A DNA stretch of 64,000 nucleotides from the NCBI GenBank assembly GCA_021292165.1, contig CM037880.1, positions 22,528,051 to 22,592,050 on the forward strand. Direction: 5' to 3'. The position numbers and the translations under genes were made by a program. The notes under the pieces were generated by a model. It had not been told where the DNA came from, did no database searches, and saw only the letters and a list, made by a program, of their open reading frames with translations. Below, one piece after another: positions 46,870-56,345 of this stretch (the stretch's first letter is position 1; the number at the start of each line of letters is the position of its first letter). This DNA comes from Shinisaurus crocodilurus (taxonomy: Eukaryota > Chordata > Lepidosauria > Squamata > Shinisauridae).

Positions 46870-47105
46870 AAGCAGCTGGTTAGAGTGTTGGACTGGGACT
46901 CGGGAGATCCGGGTTCTAGTCCCCGCTCAGCCATGAAACTCACTGGGTGACTTTGGGCCAGTCACTGACTCTCAGCCTAACCTACCTCACAGGGTTGTTG
47001 TGAGGATAAAATGGAGAGGAGGAGGACTATGTAAGCCGCCTTGGGTTCCTTGCAGGAAAAAGGCGGGGTATAAATATAATAAATAAATAAATAAATAAAT
47101 AAATC
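46870..47105 (+). mobile_element. Sauria-type tRNA SINE
   Basis: Head GGTTAGAGTGTTGGACTGGG, B box GGTTCTAGTCC, core, and an (AAAT)n tail of several units at 47080-47104. Confidence 0.95.
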
Positions 47106-48288
47106 TCAGCAAGCCAGTCCTAGTAGCATTTGCCTCTACCAGGAACAGGTCTTTTGTAATGCTAATGGGTCTTTATTCTCCATTAAAGACCAGGCCACCC
47201 CAAAATACTTTGCCTCAGAACAAGGATAGCTCACTCACACCAATATATTGTTGCTGGGAAATCCATTTATCCCCCAGCTACTGTGAGGATTGCAGCTAAG
47301 TTCAGAAGAGGAATAACCCCGCCTGGGGGTGGGGGTGGGGCAGATGACTTAATCTTCCCTGCTAATCAAAAAGTCTCAGCGCTTCGACCCCGTGAGCTCT
47401 GGCTCCACTGCAACACTGCACACAGCTCCCTTGAACCTAGGGAGAGCTGTCATAATAGCTACACTCTGCAGATTACATGGATCTGTGACACGTCCCTAAC
47501 TCTGAGAAGCATAATTTGCAGGAAGGGGGAAGAGATGAAGGGTCAGACAGCTGGCTGCAAAGACAGTATGAGTTCTGGAAAGAAAGAATCGAAAAAGGGT
47601 ATTTATTCTGCAGAGTGCTCTGATCAACTTGTGGTGACCAGCAAGTTCTCACTTGAAAGCATTTTGTAACACATCCACCCTTTGCGGAAGACCCCGTGTT
47701 TCGCCGGCTACGGCATCGACAATAAGAGTGACCCACTTGAGAGGGTCCTGAGAACAATATCTTCCTTGTAGAAAGATGCCACCAAATAAGGGTCACCATC
47801 TTAGTCCGTAGCTCTGCGTGATGAGAAAGTGCTGGGTTAAAGGAGAACATAACAGGACCTCTCTGTGCCATGTTCGTCATCGTCTTGCATTTGTCAGTTC
47901 TCAATCTGTAATAATGAAATGTGATGAAGTGAGAGAGGTGAAGCTAGATGTCAGCGGCTGATCTGGTGTCAAGAGCAAGCACCAGTTTAAAACACTGCTT
48001 AGGCAGATGCTCGATGCCCCAGGCAAAAATATTCTTGCCTTGCCAGCTAACTTCACATCAAAGAGCAAAGCAACTGTCTCTGGAGTACATTGTTTTACAG
48101 GCATGTCTATGAAGAAAAGGGTTTCTAGCCAGTTCAGGCAGGAAGTGTACGATTTTTAGGAATAAAAGCTGTATTGTCAGCTGCTGCCCCCCCCTTCCCT
48201 CCCAGGATGAGAACCTGGATCCTTTAGCTCTGAAAACTGAGGGCAACAGCCTGTTGCCTAGCATGGAAGGCAAATTGAGTGCCCAAGG
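47106..48288. other. Long unannotated stretch
   Basis: No recognised repeat. A 143-codon minus ORF (47473-47904) overlaps a 128-codon plus ORF (47283-47669). Neither has a recognisable domain. Confidence 0.4.
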
Positions 48289-48289
48289 G

Positions 48290-48345
48290 AGCAATCCTAT
48301 GCATGTGTAGACAGAAAAGAGTCCCAGCATTCCCCAGACACTGCA
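48290..48345. mobile_element. Hairpin MITE family B, half copy
   Basis: The left arm only: GGGAGCAATCCTATGCATGT and AGACAGAAAAGAGTCCCAGC. Confidence 0.65.
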
Positions 48346-48366
48346 GCTCCAGATAAAATGCTATTA

Positions 48367-48734
48367 CAGTAAAGATTGCGAGTAACATGGTCTGCAAGTG
48401 TTTTGCAAGACGAGCAAATTTTTAAAATAAAATTTAACTTGATAAACGAGCGAGGTCTTGCAATACAAGTACGGGGAAATTTGCTTTGATATGCGAGTGC
48501 TTTGGATTACAAGCACGTTTCCAGAACGTATTACAGGCTTGTGGCTCACACTGGCTCAGCTTGTCTGAGTGTGGAAAGCTAAGCAGGGTCAGGCCTGGTT
48601 ATTACTTGGATGGGAGACCTCTAGTTTCCTGCATTGAGCAGGGGGTTGGACTCGATAGCCTTCTAGGCTCCTTCCAACTCTATGATCTATGAAATCTATG
48701 AAACGAATTATGCTTGCAATCCAAGGTTTTAATG
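48367..48734. mobile_element. Tigger-like MITE, copy 6, interrupted by a 5S SINE
   Basis: The left part 48367-48533 and the right part 48702-48734 (AATTATGCTTGCAATCCAAG) are the two pieces of one MITE. The ends have decayed (CAGTAAAGATTG and GGTTTTAATG). Confidence 0.85.
48534..48701 (+). mobile_element. 5S rRNA-derived SINE, nested in a MITE
   Basis: A 5S head (GGAAAGCTAAGCAGGGTCAG, GGTTATTACTTGGATGGGAG) followed by a CR1-like tail (GAGCAGGGGGTTGGACTCGA, CCAACTCTATGATCTATGAA). Flanks AACGTATTA (48525-48533) and AACGAATTA (48702-48710) match 8 of 9 and both equal the expected uninterrupted MITE text, so they form a target-site duplication. Confidence 0.92.
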
Positions 48735-48764
48735 TACAGTGACCTGTTTCTCATGTCTTGCTAA

Positions 48765-49355
48765 GCGTTGGTGGGTTGTTATCCTGGCTGGTTGCAGGGT
48801 GGCTTAGCATGACATCGGAACCTGGAGTGGTTTTCCATCGTGGGTTGTTTTTCGCAAACAAGTCACCCTGAGAACCCATGGCATGTAGTAGAGTTGTTTA
48901 GGCTGGCTTTTTCTCAGGGTAGCTTAGTGTGACATCCAAACCCAGCAGAGCGATTTTATCGTGGGTTGTCAGGATTGGCTAGAGAGCCAGCTGGCAAGAG
49001 CAACAAAAAACCCTGCCACTCCTTGTGATCTCACTAGTGCCGCCAGCATTCTTCCTCATCCCTGCTGAGTGCCCTCCTCCTCTGGATGGATTTTTAATTC
49101 CCTCCTGCCCCCCCTAGAAATCTTGAAGAAAGGACACTGGAGAATGTCCTGAACTTGTTCACATTTTAAAAAAAATAATATTTTCAGTCCTGCACAAGTG
49201 AGCAGGAGTAAATGTCCACTACTAGGAAATTTGCGCAATTTCCCCCTCAGTTTTACTGCTCTGCCTTGAAATTTGTGCAATTTCCCCCTCTGTCTTATTG
49301 TTCTGCCATGACATTTGCTCTATTTCCCCCTTAGTTTTACTGCTGTGCCTTGAAA
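48765..49355. other. Weakly repeated stretch
   Basis: 48765-48985 has degraded foldback words (GTGGGTTGTT twice, AGCATGACATC and AGTGTGACATCC), possibly family E. At 49205-49355 a unit with AAATTTGTGCAATTTCCCCC and TTTTACTGCTCTGCC is repeated about three times in tandem, continuing past the MITE at 49621-49665. Confidence 0.45.
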
Positions 49356-49358
49356 TTA

Positions 49359-49620
49359 CAGTAATACCTTGGATTGAGAGCATAATTCGTTCCGGAACCG
49401 TGCTTGTAATCCAAAGCACTCTCATATCAAAGCCAGTCTCTGGCGGGCGTGAGCGGGGCTGATTTCGGCCTGCTCTGCCTGCTTGAGGTGAGCGGTTATA
49501 TCCCTACACTACTTGTCTTGCAAGACCTTGCTCGTTTATCAAGTCAAAATTTAAAAATTTTTTTTGCTTATCTTGCAAAACACTCTCAGACCAAGTTACT
49601 TGCAACCCAAGGTATTACTG
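49359..49620. mobile_element. Tigger-like MITE, copy 7
   Basis: CAGTAATACCTTGGATTG to CCAAGGTATTACTG with TA on both sides. It inserted into the tandem repeat described at 48765-49355. The middle shares GCGGGGCTGATTTCGGCC with copy 1. Confidence 0.9.
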
Positions 49621-49749
49621 TAGCTCAATTTCCCTCTCCATTTTACTGCCTTGCTATGACATTTGCATATGTTTAGCGATCCCACTCACTGCTCTGTACC
49701 CCATATGTATATCTGGCAGCCAGCAAGGGAGATCAGTGGAGGGAAGAGG

Positions 49750-49750
49750 T

Positions 49751-49793
<43 letters not shown>
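49750..49793. repeat. Compound (GT)n(GA)n microsatellite
   Basis: A GT tract that switches to GA at about 49775. Confidence 0.95.
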
Positions 49794-50597
49794 CCAAAAG
49801 CAGCTGGCAGCTGCAGCAGATAAGGAGCTTTAAGGACAGGTGTTACTGCTTCAGTAGAATGTGACAGTCTTTAAAAAAAGAAGGGGAAAAAAGAACAGGT
49901 GTTCACTAGCAAGGGAAGCAGGGAAGTGGAGGATGAAATTGACAAGGACATTGACGAGAGGGGGATAGCGGAATGCTGGGCTAAATAGCAAGCAGGCTGT
50001 CTTGCACACTTGTACAAGACCCCCCCCCCCAATGATAATGGCAGACGTGTTCCCATGTTCATAAGGGCTCAAAAAATTATTTCCTTTTTGCAATCTCATG
50101 CAGTGTGTGTGTGTGTGTGTGTGTGAGGGAGGGAGTTCCACTTGGGAATTGCATAAGTGGAGGATGAAACTGAGGAGGCCGATGGCGAGAGTGGGATATG
50201 GCTATGCTGGGCTCAAAAGCGGGCAGGTGGTCTTGCACAACACCTTGGGGAATTTCCCCCCAAAAAAATTGTGAACATGTTCCTGTGTTCATAACGGCTC
50301 AGAAACTTAAATCCCTTTGGAGATCTGATGCTGGCAGCCCCAGCGGACCACCTGTAGAAAGTGTGCTGACACAGGGCATGAGGATTTCTGCCGCAAAGGC
50401 TCCTGGGATATGTGCCAGCAGTGGCCAGGAGGACTCAGAGGGACTGAGGGAGAACTGAGTCACAGCAAGACCGCCTGTCCATTATTGAGCCCTGCATAGC
50501 CATATCCCCCTCTTGTCCATGTCCCTCTTAGTTTCATCTTCCACTTTGGCAGTTCCCAAGCACAACTCCCCTCACACAATCAGAGTGCAAAAAGGAT
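49794..50597. repeat. Imperfect direct duplication, otherwise unannotated
   Basis: Two segments about 240-260 bp apart resemble each other: 49918-50080 and 50155-50310 share GTGGAGGATGAAA, GCTGGGCT, GTCTTGCACA, CATGTTCATAA/TGTTCATAACGGCTC and similar order. This looks like an old tandem duplication. Confidence 0.55.
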
Positions 50598-50845
50598 TAT
50601 TAGCCATTGATAGCTTTATCCTCTGTGGATTTGCCTAACCCCCTTTTAAAACCATCTAAATTGCTGGCGATCGCTATTGTGGTAGCAAATTTCACAGTTT
50701 AACTATGTCCTGTGTGAAGAAGTACTTCCTTTTAACTGTCCCGAAGCTCCCACCAACCATTTTCATGGGATGACCCTGGGTTCAAGTATTATGAGAGAGG
50801 GGGAGAAAAATGTCTCCCTGTCCACTTTCTCCACACCATGCATGA
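50598..50845 (-). mobile_element. CR1 3'-UTR fragment (antisense)
   Basis: TTATTAGCCATTGATAGCTT, CCCCCTTTTAAAACCATCTA, TGTGGTAGCAAATTTCACAG; the same region as 11271-11705. Confidence 0.75.
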
Positions 50846-51163
50846 TGTATGGTGTACTGGTTAGACCAGTGTTCTCCAGCCTTGGGTCCCCAGGTGTTTT
50901 TGGCCTACAACTCCCAGCATGCCCCAGCCAGCGTAAGGTTGGAGAACACTGGGTTAGACTATTGGACTAGGACTCTAGAGACTCGGGATCTAGGCCACAC
51001 TCAGCTATGAAGCTCACTGGGTGAGTTTGGACCAGTCATTGACTCTCAGCCTAAACTACCTGTCAGGCTTTGTTGTGAGAATAAAGATGAGAGGAAGAGG
51101 GTCATGTATGCTACCTTGGGCTCCTTGGAGGAAAGACAGGATATAACATTAACAAACCAATGA
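50846..51163 (+). mobile_element. Sauria-type SINE interrupted by a hAT MITE
   Basis: SINE text before (GGTGTACTGGTTAGAC) and after (TATTGGACTAGGACTC onward) a family C MITE at 50867-50951. The SINE is diverged, consistent with it being older than the MITE. Confidence 0.8.
50867..50951. mobile_element. hAT-like MITE family C, internally deleted, perfect 8-bp duplication
   Basis: Ends CAGTGTTCTCCAGCCTTGGG and GGTTGGAGAACACTG. GGTTAGAC flanks both sides exactly (50859-50866 and 50952-50959), and the SINE consensus has this word once. This fixes the target duplication as 8 bp and supports a hAT assignment. Confidence 0.92.
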
Positions 51164-51374
51164 AGCAGTCATGTGTGTATGCCTCCCATCTGATTTTACT
51201 GTCTTTCCTCCTTGCTGAGTGATGATTTGGTGGGAAGACCCACACAATTGGCCCTGCCCACATGATTGCTTCATTCGTTCCTATGCTGCTGTGCTTCTGT
51301 GTAAGTAGAGCATGTGTAGCTCTTTTTCTGCTTTCCTATATCATAATATAAAAAGGAATGTTTTGCTGTCCAGA

Positions 51375-51765
51375 TCTGCTTCTTTCCTGGCTTATACCAG
51401 GTATTGGGGCTCTAATATGGCTGCTTGGATCCCAATATTAGAATGCCTTCTCGGCTAGTGACGACCCAGTCATGAAATGCCCTCTTCCTGGAGGCCTGGC
51501 TGGTATTAACATTGATTTCATTTTAGCACCAAGTTAAGACCTGGCTATTTACCTGGGTTTTGGGGTTTGTTGTTGGCAGCTTAGTTCGGATTTGTTTGAT
51601 AGAATTATTTATGTTGATTTATGCTGATTCTGTTGGTAATGGTTGATTGTTTTGTGGTTTATGTTGAATTATAGTTTATTGATTGCATCCTGCTCTGAGA
51701 TCTATCAATATAGGGTGGGCTAACAATATTGCAAATAAATAAACACATTAATAAATTTAGGACTC
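51375..51765 (+). mobile_element. L2-like LINE 3' end
   Basis: AGAATGCCTTCTCGGCTAGT, GAAATGCCCTCTTCCTGGAG, AAGTTAAGACCTGGCTATTT, then GCATCCTGCTCTGAGATCTA and a GCAAATAAATAAAC tail. No open frame. Confidence 0.6.
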
Positions 51766-51917
51766 CCAGGTAAAATTCTGTGCCCCAAAAGGTTTTTTAA
51801 TTGGTAAGCCCCGCCCCTATTTCAGCACTGGAACATCCATTAATCATGCCAGAGTGTCAGATTGGGACATTCTATATAAGTTTGTTCAATATGTGTGCTT
51901 TGTTCCAAAACTTGATA

Positions 51918-52169
51918 CAGTCCTGCCTTGGATTGAGAGCATAATTCGTTCCGGAAACGTGTTTGTAATCCAAAACACTCTTATATCAAAATGACCCCCC
52001 CCCCAAAAAAAAATTGTACAGAGATTTTTAATTTAAGCCATACTACAGTACTTGTATTGCAAGACGTCGCTTGTATATCAAGTAATAAATAAATAAATAA
52101 ATATTTAAAAATTTGCTTGTCTTGCAAAACGCTCTCAAACCAAGTTGCTTGCAATCCAAGGTATTACTG
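51918..52169. mobile_element. Tigger-like MITE, copy 8
   Basis: CAGTCCTGCCTTGG to CCAAGGTATTACTG with TA flanks. Confidence 0.9.
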
Positions 52170-52299
52170 TATTTCAAAGGGCCTTTTTTTTTTTTTTTTG
52201 GTGGGGGGAGATAGAATTCGGATGTTTTGGCAAGGAGCAGTGTGTTGGCTGGGAAGGAGGCAGGGCTTCAAGCTGAGCAGGCAGCGTTTGTCTACCAAG

Positions 52300-52572
52300 G
52301 GATGAGTTACATAAAGCAGTTAAACTATGGAATTCTCTTCCACAAGATGTAGTGATGGCCACCAATTTGGAGGGCTTTAAAGGGGGATTAGACAAATTCA
52401 TGGAGCATAAGGCTATCAATGGCTACTAGTCCTGATTTGCTATATGCTTTCTCCTGTATCAGAGGCAGTATGCCTGTGTACTCCAGTTGCTGGGGAACAT
52501 GGACAGGAGGGTTCTGTTGTACTCATGTCCTGCTTGTGGGATCCTGTGGGCAGCAGGTTGGCCACTATATGT
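52300..52572 (+). mobile_element. CR1 3' end
   Basis: AAACTATGGAATTCTCTTCC, GGGGGATTAGACAAATTCAT, TATCAATGGCTACTAGTCCT, up to GCAGGTTGGCCACTAT, where a GT microsatellite (52570-52598) replaces the expected CR1 end. Confidence 0.8.
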
Positions 52573-52576
52573 GTGT

Positions 52577-52608
<32 letters not shown>

Positions 52609-52877
52609 ATTATTTTTTTGTATTATTATTTAGAGAGAACACCTTTTCTTATACTTCCGCAAGCATCACTTCATTCATTTATTCATTCATAGCATTTTTA
52701 GCCCTCTGTTCAGTTAAAAGGCTCCTACAGGAGTTTACAAGAATTAGTAATTAGTTTAAAAAGACACGAGAGACAAGGAAAGGGATTTGGGGGGAGAAGG
52801 AAAAAAGGATGATGGTGATGCTTAATTCAGCTGTCCAGATGGATGGGAATAGACCATCTTCTGTAACCAATTGAACT

Positions 52878-53226
52878 TGGGGCCACACTTAAACGTTCTT
52901 CTAATCGTGCATAATGAAGCTATGTGTCATAGATTTCTTTAGCGTAAGCATGCTTGGCCCAAAGATCGGGACTGTGGTGCTCTGGGGTATTTGTTAAACT
53001 CTCCCCCTACCCAATTTTGTCCTGAAAATGGTTAAAACGGAAAAAAGCCTCCATTGACTCCAGTTCCAAAAATGGAGGTGGGGAAAGGTTTAACACCCCC
53101 CTCCTGGAGCACCACAGCCCTGATCCACATCAGGTCCATGCACACTTACACTGGAGTAAAGAATCCTATCACACATACGGTAGCTTCACTGTGCGTGATT
53201 AGAAGCATCTTTAGTGTGGTCCTCAG
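52878..53226. mobile_element. Foldback MITE, family H
   Basis: The two halves are inverted copies of about 150 bp. The left has GGGGCCACACTTAAACGTTC and ACTGTGGTGCTCTGGGG; the right has CCTCCTGGAGCACCACAG and CATCTTTAGTGTGGTCCTC. Similarity is roughly 75 percent by eye. No ORF. Confidence 0.7.
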
Positions 53227-53346
53227 GTTTGCACTGTCTCTCTGGTCCTGCTGGGCTGGCCTGTTCCTCTTTCCTTTCTTCTCTTTTGCAGTTTCTCTTT
53301 TTTTTGAGTTCAAGCTTAATCTGTTCCTTCTCCCATCTCCTTAGGG

Positions 53347-53693
53347 CAGTGCTTCTCAATTATTTTCTGTCATGCCCCCCCTAGGAAGAAGAAAACATTT
53401 CGCGCCCCCCGCGCGACTGTAAATAGTATCATTTGTCTATAAAATTGTTATAAGTACACCTCTGCATAACACTGTATCCTTATTAACGTATAAGAGAATA
53501 AAAAAAGAAAGAAATGTGGATCAATTTACAACAAAGAATAGCTTTATTAACTGTAGCAGAAAATATTTAAAGGAGCACAGGATTTAAAGGAACACAATAT
53601 TAAAAAAAACTTTTAACTGAGGTCAAACGAGCCCCCCTTTACGGAGCCTCGCGCCCCCCCTGGGGGGCCCGCCCCACTATTTGAGAAGCACTG
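53347..53693. mobile_element. hAT-like MITE with perfect 8-bp target duplication
   Basis: Ends CAGTGCTTCTCAATTA and the inverse TTTGAGAAGCACTG. CCTTAGGG lies on both sides exactly (53339-53346 and 53694-53701). The 347-bp body has GC-rich subterminal runs (CGCGCCCCCC) near both ends and an AT-rich middle. Confidence 0.93.
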
Positions 53694-53701
53694 CCTTAGG
53701 G

Positions 53702-54105
53702 CAAGATCTTTCCTCAGACACCTTTCTGGTGGCAGTTGAGGGAGGGAGGGGCTTAGATGGTGGCAGCTCATCTAGTTATGTTTGCTTCTCCCATCCCCTC
53801 AGAACAGGAGTAAAAGGGGTAGAGATTTATTCCCCCCCCCCATTAAAGCCAAACATTTAGTGAAGAGGCCTTGAATATATCTGAGGAGGTAGGGCCCTCC
53901 TGTGGCTACAACCCTGAGCGGTGCAAAGTGCACAAGTGTTCCTGTTTCCATCTGTAAAATCCTGGAAAGCATGGGATTGTCCTGTTGGTTTGCTGCACAA
54001 TGCAGCTCCGAATCAACTGAGATATTTTATTTGCGTTCCCCCCCAAAAGAGAAAGCAGTCAATAACACTGGGAGTTATTGATGAACAATAGTGATGAACA
54101 AAGTT
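53702..54105. other. Unannotated stretch
   Basis: No gene or recognised repeat. Confidence 0.35.
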
Positions 54106-54107
54106 AA

Positions 54108-54313
54108 TGACTACCCATTCACACAACACAATAAGCCATGGTGGCCTGTAAGCCACGTTTGTTTCAGAGTGGCTTGTTGTGTTGTCTGAACCCAGCAGCA
54201 TGGTTTGTTAACCACACGCAAGCCACCCTGGCCGGGTTCAGACAACACAACAAGCCACTCTGAAGCAAACATGGCTTACAGGCCACCGTGGTTTATCGCG
54301 TTGTGTGAATCCA
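54108..54313. mobile_element. Foldback MITE, family E
   Basis: CCATTCACACAACACAATAA at the left and GCGTTGTGTGAATCCAG at the right, with the inner pair TGTTGTGTTGTCTGAACCCA and GGGTTCAGACAACACAACAA forming a second hairpin. Confidence 0.75.
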
Positions 54314-54385
54314 GTCATTGATGAACAAATAATGAACAACAAATAAAATTCATCATTTGCCCACAAAGTTTAAAAACAGTAACTT

Positions 54386-54528
54386 AGGGCACAATCCTAT
54401 GCATGATTAGATAGAAAAAAGTCCTGGAACTCCCAGCGTTCCCCGGCAAGCTATGCTGGCTGGAGAATGCTGGGAGTTCTAGGACTTTTTTTCTCCTATC
54501 TAAACATGCAATAAGATTGCGCCCTTAA
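54386..54528. mobile_element. Hairpin MITE family B
   Basis: TTAGGGCACAATCCTATGCA to the inverse, with TTAA directly after the right end. Confidence 0.85.
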
Positions 54529-54664
54529 TCCCTCTTTTGCTTTGCCCCACCAGTTTGAGTTATGTATTGTTTGTGAACTGTTCTTTGTTTGTTTTAGGCT
54601 GGGCTGTACAGTTATGGAATTCATCTAAAAGTCCGCATAAGGTTTTATGTGCTGGGTTATTATG

Positions 54665-54840
54665 ATAACGTTGAGGCACCCCAGGGCATACTCCAGCGCT
54701 CAGTTAATTCACTCCATTTGCCTGTGACCTTACATTTGGCAGTGAACCAGGCGCCTGTGTTAATGGGACAGTTAAACTGGCCTTGCTGTATCATCCCATC
54801 TCGGAGCAGTACTGCTTAGTGATCAAGGGAGCAATTTATA
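54665..54840 (+). repeat. Unclassified repeat K, sense copy
   Basis: Contains CTCCATTTGCCTGTGACCTT, GCAGTGAACCAGGCGCCTGT and TGTATCATCCCATCTCGGAG. An inverted copy lies at 55655-55805. Confidence 0.75.
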
Positions 54841-54958
54841 AGTGAGTATTATGGTGTGGATGTGTGATATGGGGGAGGTTATATCCCCCATTGAAGTTGG
54901 TTCTTCTTTTGACTAAAAAATTGTGATTCTTGTTTGTTAAATTGTAAGTTAAATATAC

Positions 54959-55133
54959 AGGCCTGTGGCTTACGCTGGCTCAGCTTGTCTGAGTGTGGAA
55001 AGCTAAGCAGGGTCAGGCCTGGTTATTACTTGGATGGGAGACCCCTCCTCTAGTTTCCTGCTTTGAGCAAGGGGGTTGGACTTGATAGCCTTGTAGGCTC
55101 CTTCCAACTCTATGATCTATGAAATCTATGAAA
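54959..55133 (+). mobile_element. 5S rRNA-derived SINE
   Basis: Head from GGCCTGTGGCTTACGCTGGC, with AAGCTAAGCAGGGTCAGGCC and CTTGGATGGGAGACC, then the CR1-like tail ending TATGATCTATGAAATCTATG. Very close in sequence to the copy at 48534-48701. No clear target duplication. Confidence 0.92.
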
Positions 55134-55169
55134 CTGTGTAAAAGTGATTTATGTATATATCACCTGTTT

Positions 55170-55421
55170 TGAGAGCCATTGTGGCGTAGTGGTGAGAGTG
55201 TTGGACTGGGACTCGGGAGATCTGGGTTCTAGTCCCCGCTCGGCCATGAAACTCACTGGGTGACTTTGGGCCAGTCGCTGACTCTCAGCCTAACCTACCT
55301 CACAGGGTTGTTGTGAGGATAAAATGGAGAGGAGGAGGAGGAGGATTATGTAAGCTGCCTGGAGTTCCTTGCAGGAAAAAAGGCGGGGAATAAATGTAAT
55401 AAATAAATAATAAAATAAATA
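55170..55421 (+). mobile_element. Sauria-type tRNA SINE, full length
   Basis: The most complete copy. A tRNA-like head with A-box region TGGCGTAGTGGTGAGAGTG (55185-55203) and B box GGTTCTAGTCC, the TGACTCTCAGCCTAACCTAC core, a (GGA)n stretch at 55330, and an (AAAT)n-like tail. Confidence 0.95.
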
Positions 55422-55504
55422 AAGTGCCCAGACTTTCCCAGTATTTCTAAAGGGAATCTCTACTGAGGTTTTCCTGATACACAAATGTATTTTAAATCTG
55501 TCAG

Positions 55505-56345
55505 TTGACTGGTTTATTTATTTATTCATTTATCTTATTCAAAGAATTTTATTCTGCTCTCCAGTAGAGATGTGAAGGCTTCGAAAATAGTAGGAAACAT
55601 GGGGGGGGGGGACCCAGAATTTTTTAAAAGAGAAAAACCCATTTCTCACGCCTCAGTAATCACTTACAAATAATTCGCTTGATCACCAGGCAGTATTGCT
55701 CTGAGGTGGGATGATACAGTAACACAGGCGTCTGGTTCACTGCGAAAGGTAAGGTCACAGGCAAATGGAGCGTATTAACTGAATGCTGGAGTATGCTCTG
55801 GGGTTTTTCCCAGGGATTTTTGGAAAATGTGGGGGGGGGGGAAATTCCCCCAAATTTTTAGAGCTTCCCCTCCCCATTTTTCTCATTTTCCCCCCCAGGC
55901 CTTCACATCTCTACTCTTGAAGAACCAATGCTCCCAGAGTGGCTTACAAAGATTAAAAAATAAGACAGCCCCTGCTCACAGGCTTACAATCTAAAAGACA
56001 CAACACAAAAGGGGAAGAGATTGGGAGGGAAGAGGAAAAAAGCAAATACCATGTTCCTAGTTGCAAAGTTCAGCCGGTTAGATCTACACACAATAGAAGG
56101 GCTTCTTCTTTTTGCTCTGGCCTCAGCAATGGCAGTTGGTAGCAGGAGGGAGGGTCTCTCAGCTGTATCTGCATCAAGGCCATGATAGAAGGGTGTTTGA
56201 CTTCTGGGTCCCACCCCTCTGATGGTTTCAGTGGTTGAAGACAGATTAGTCAACCAAAAACCCTCATAATCTTGTGGACAGCCTGATGTAATGTATGAGA
56301 AATACTTTGAACACTCATTAAACAATACACTTAATCTTATCATTT
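55505..56345 (-). mobile_element. Old LINE 3' UTR (antisense), interrupted by a MITE
   Basis: TTTATCTTATTCAAAGAATT before, and AGTGGCTTACAAAGATTAAA and AGGCTTACAATCTAAAAGAC after, the MITE at 55563-55915. These are typical of the 3' UTR of L2-like LINEs in antisense. The ORF 55984-56358 has no motif. Confidence 0.45.
55563..55915. mobile_element. hAT-like MITE with TAGAGATGTGAAGGC ends
   Basis: Inverted ends at 55565-55579 and 55899-55913. It contains an inverted copy of repeat K at 55655-55805 and G or C runs near both ends. Confidence 0.75.

Noticed and set aside
47473..47904. 143-codon minus-strand ORF
   Set aside because: No recognisable domain, a long plus-strand ORF overlaps it, and no splice or repeat context supports it. 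Left as a chance ORF.
48534..48701. A 5S rRNA gene
   Set aside because: The 5S text stops before its 3' quarter and is followed by a CR1-like tail. Two more copies have the same structure, so it is a SINE.
10104..52169. CRISPR-like array of repeated units
   Set aside because: The repeats are dispersed MITEs separated by kilobases with TA duplications, in vertebrate-type DNA. No short regular repeat-spacer pattern exists.
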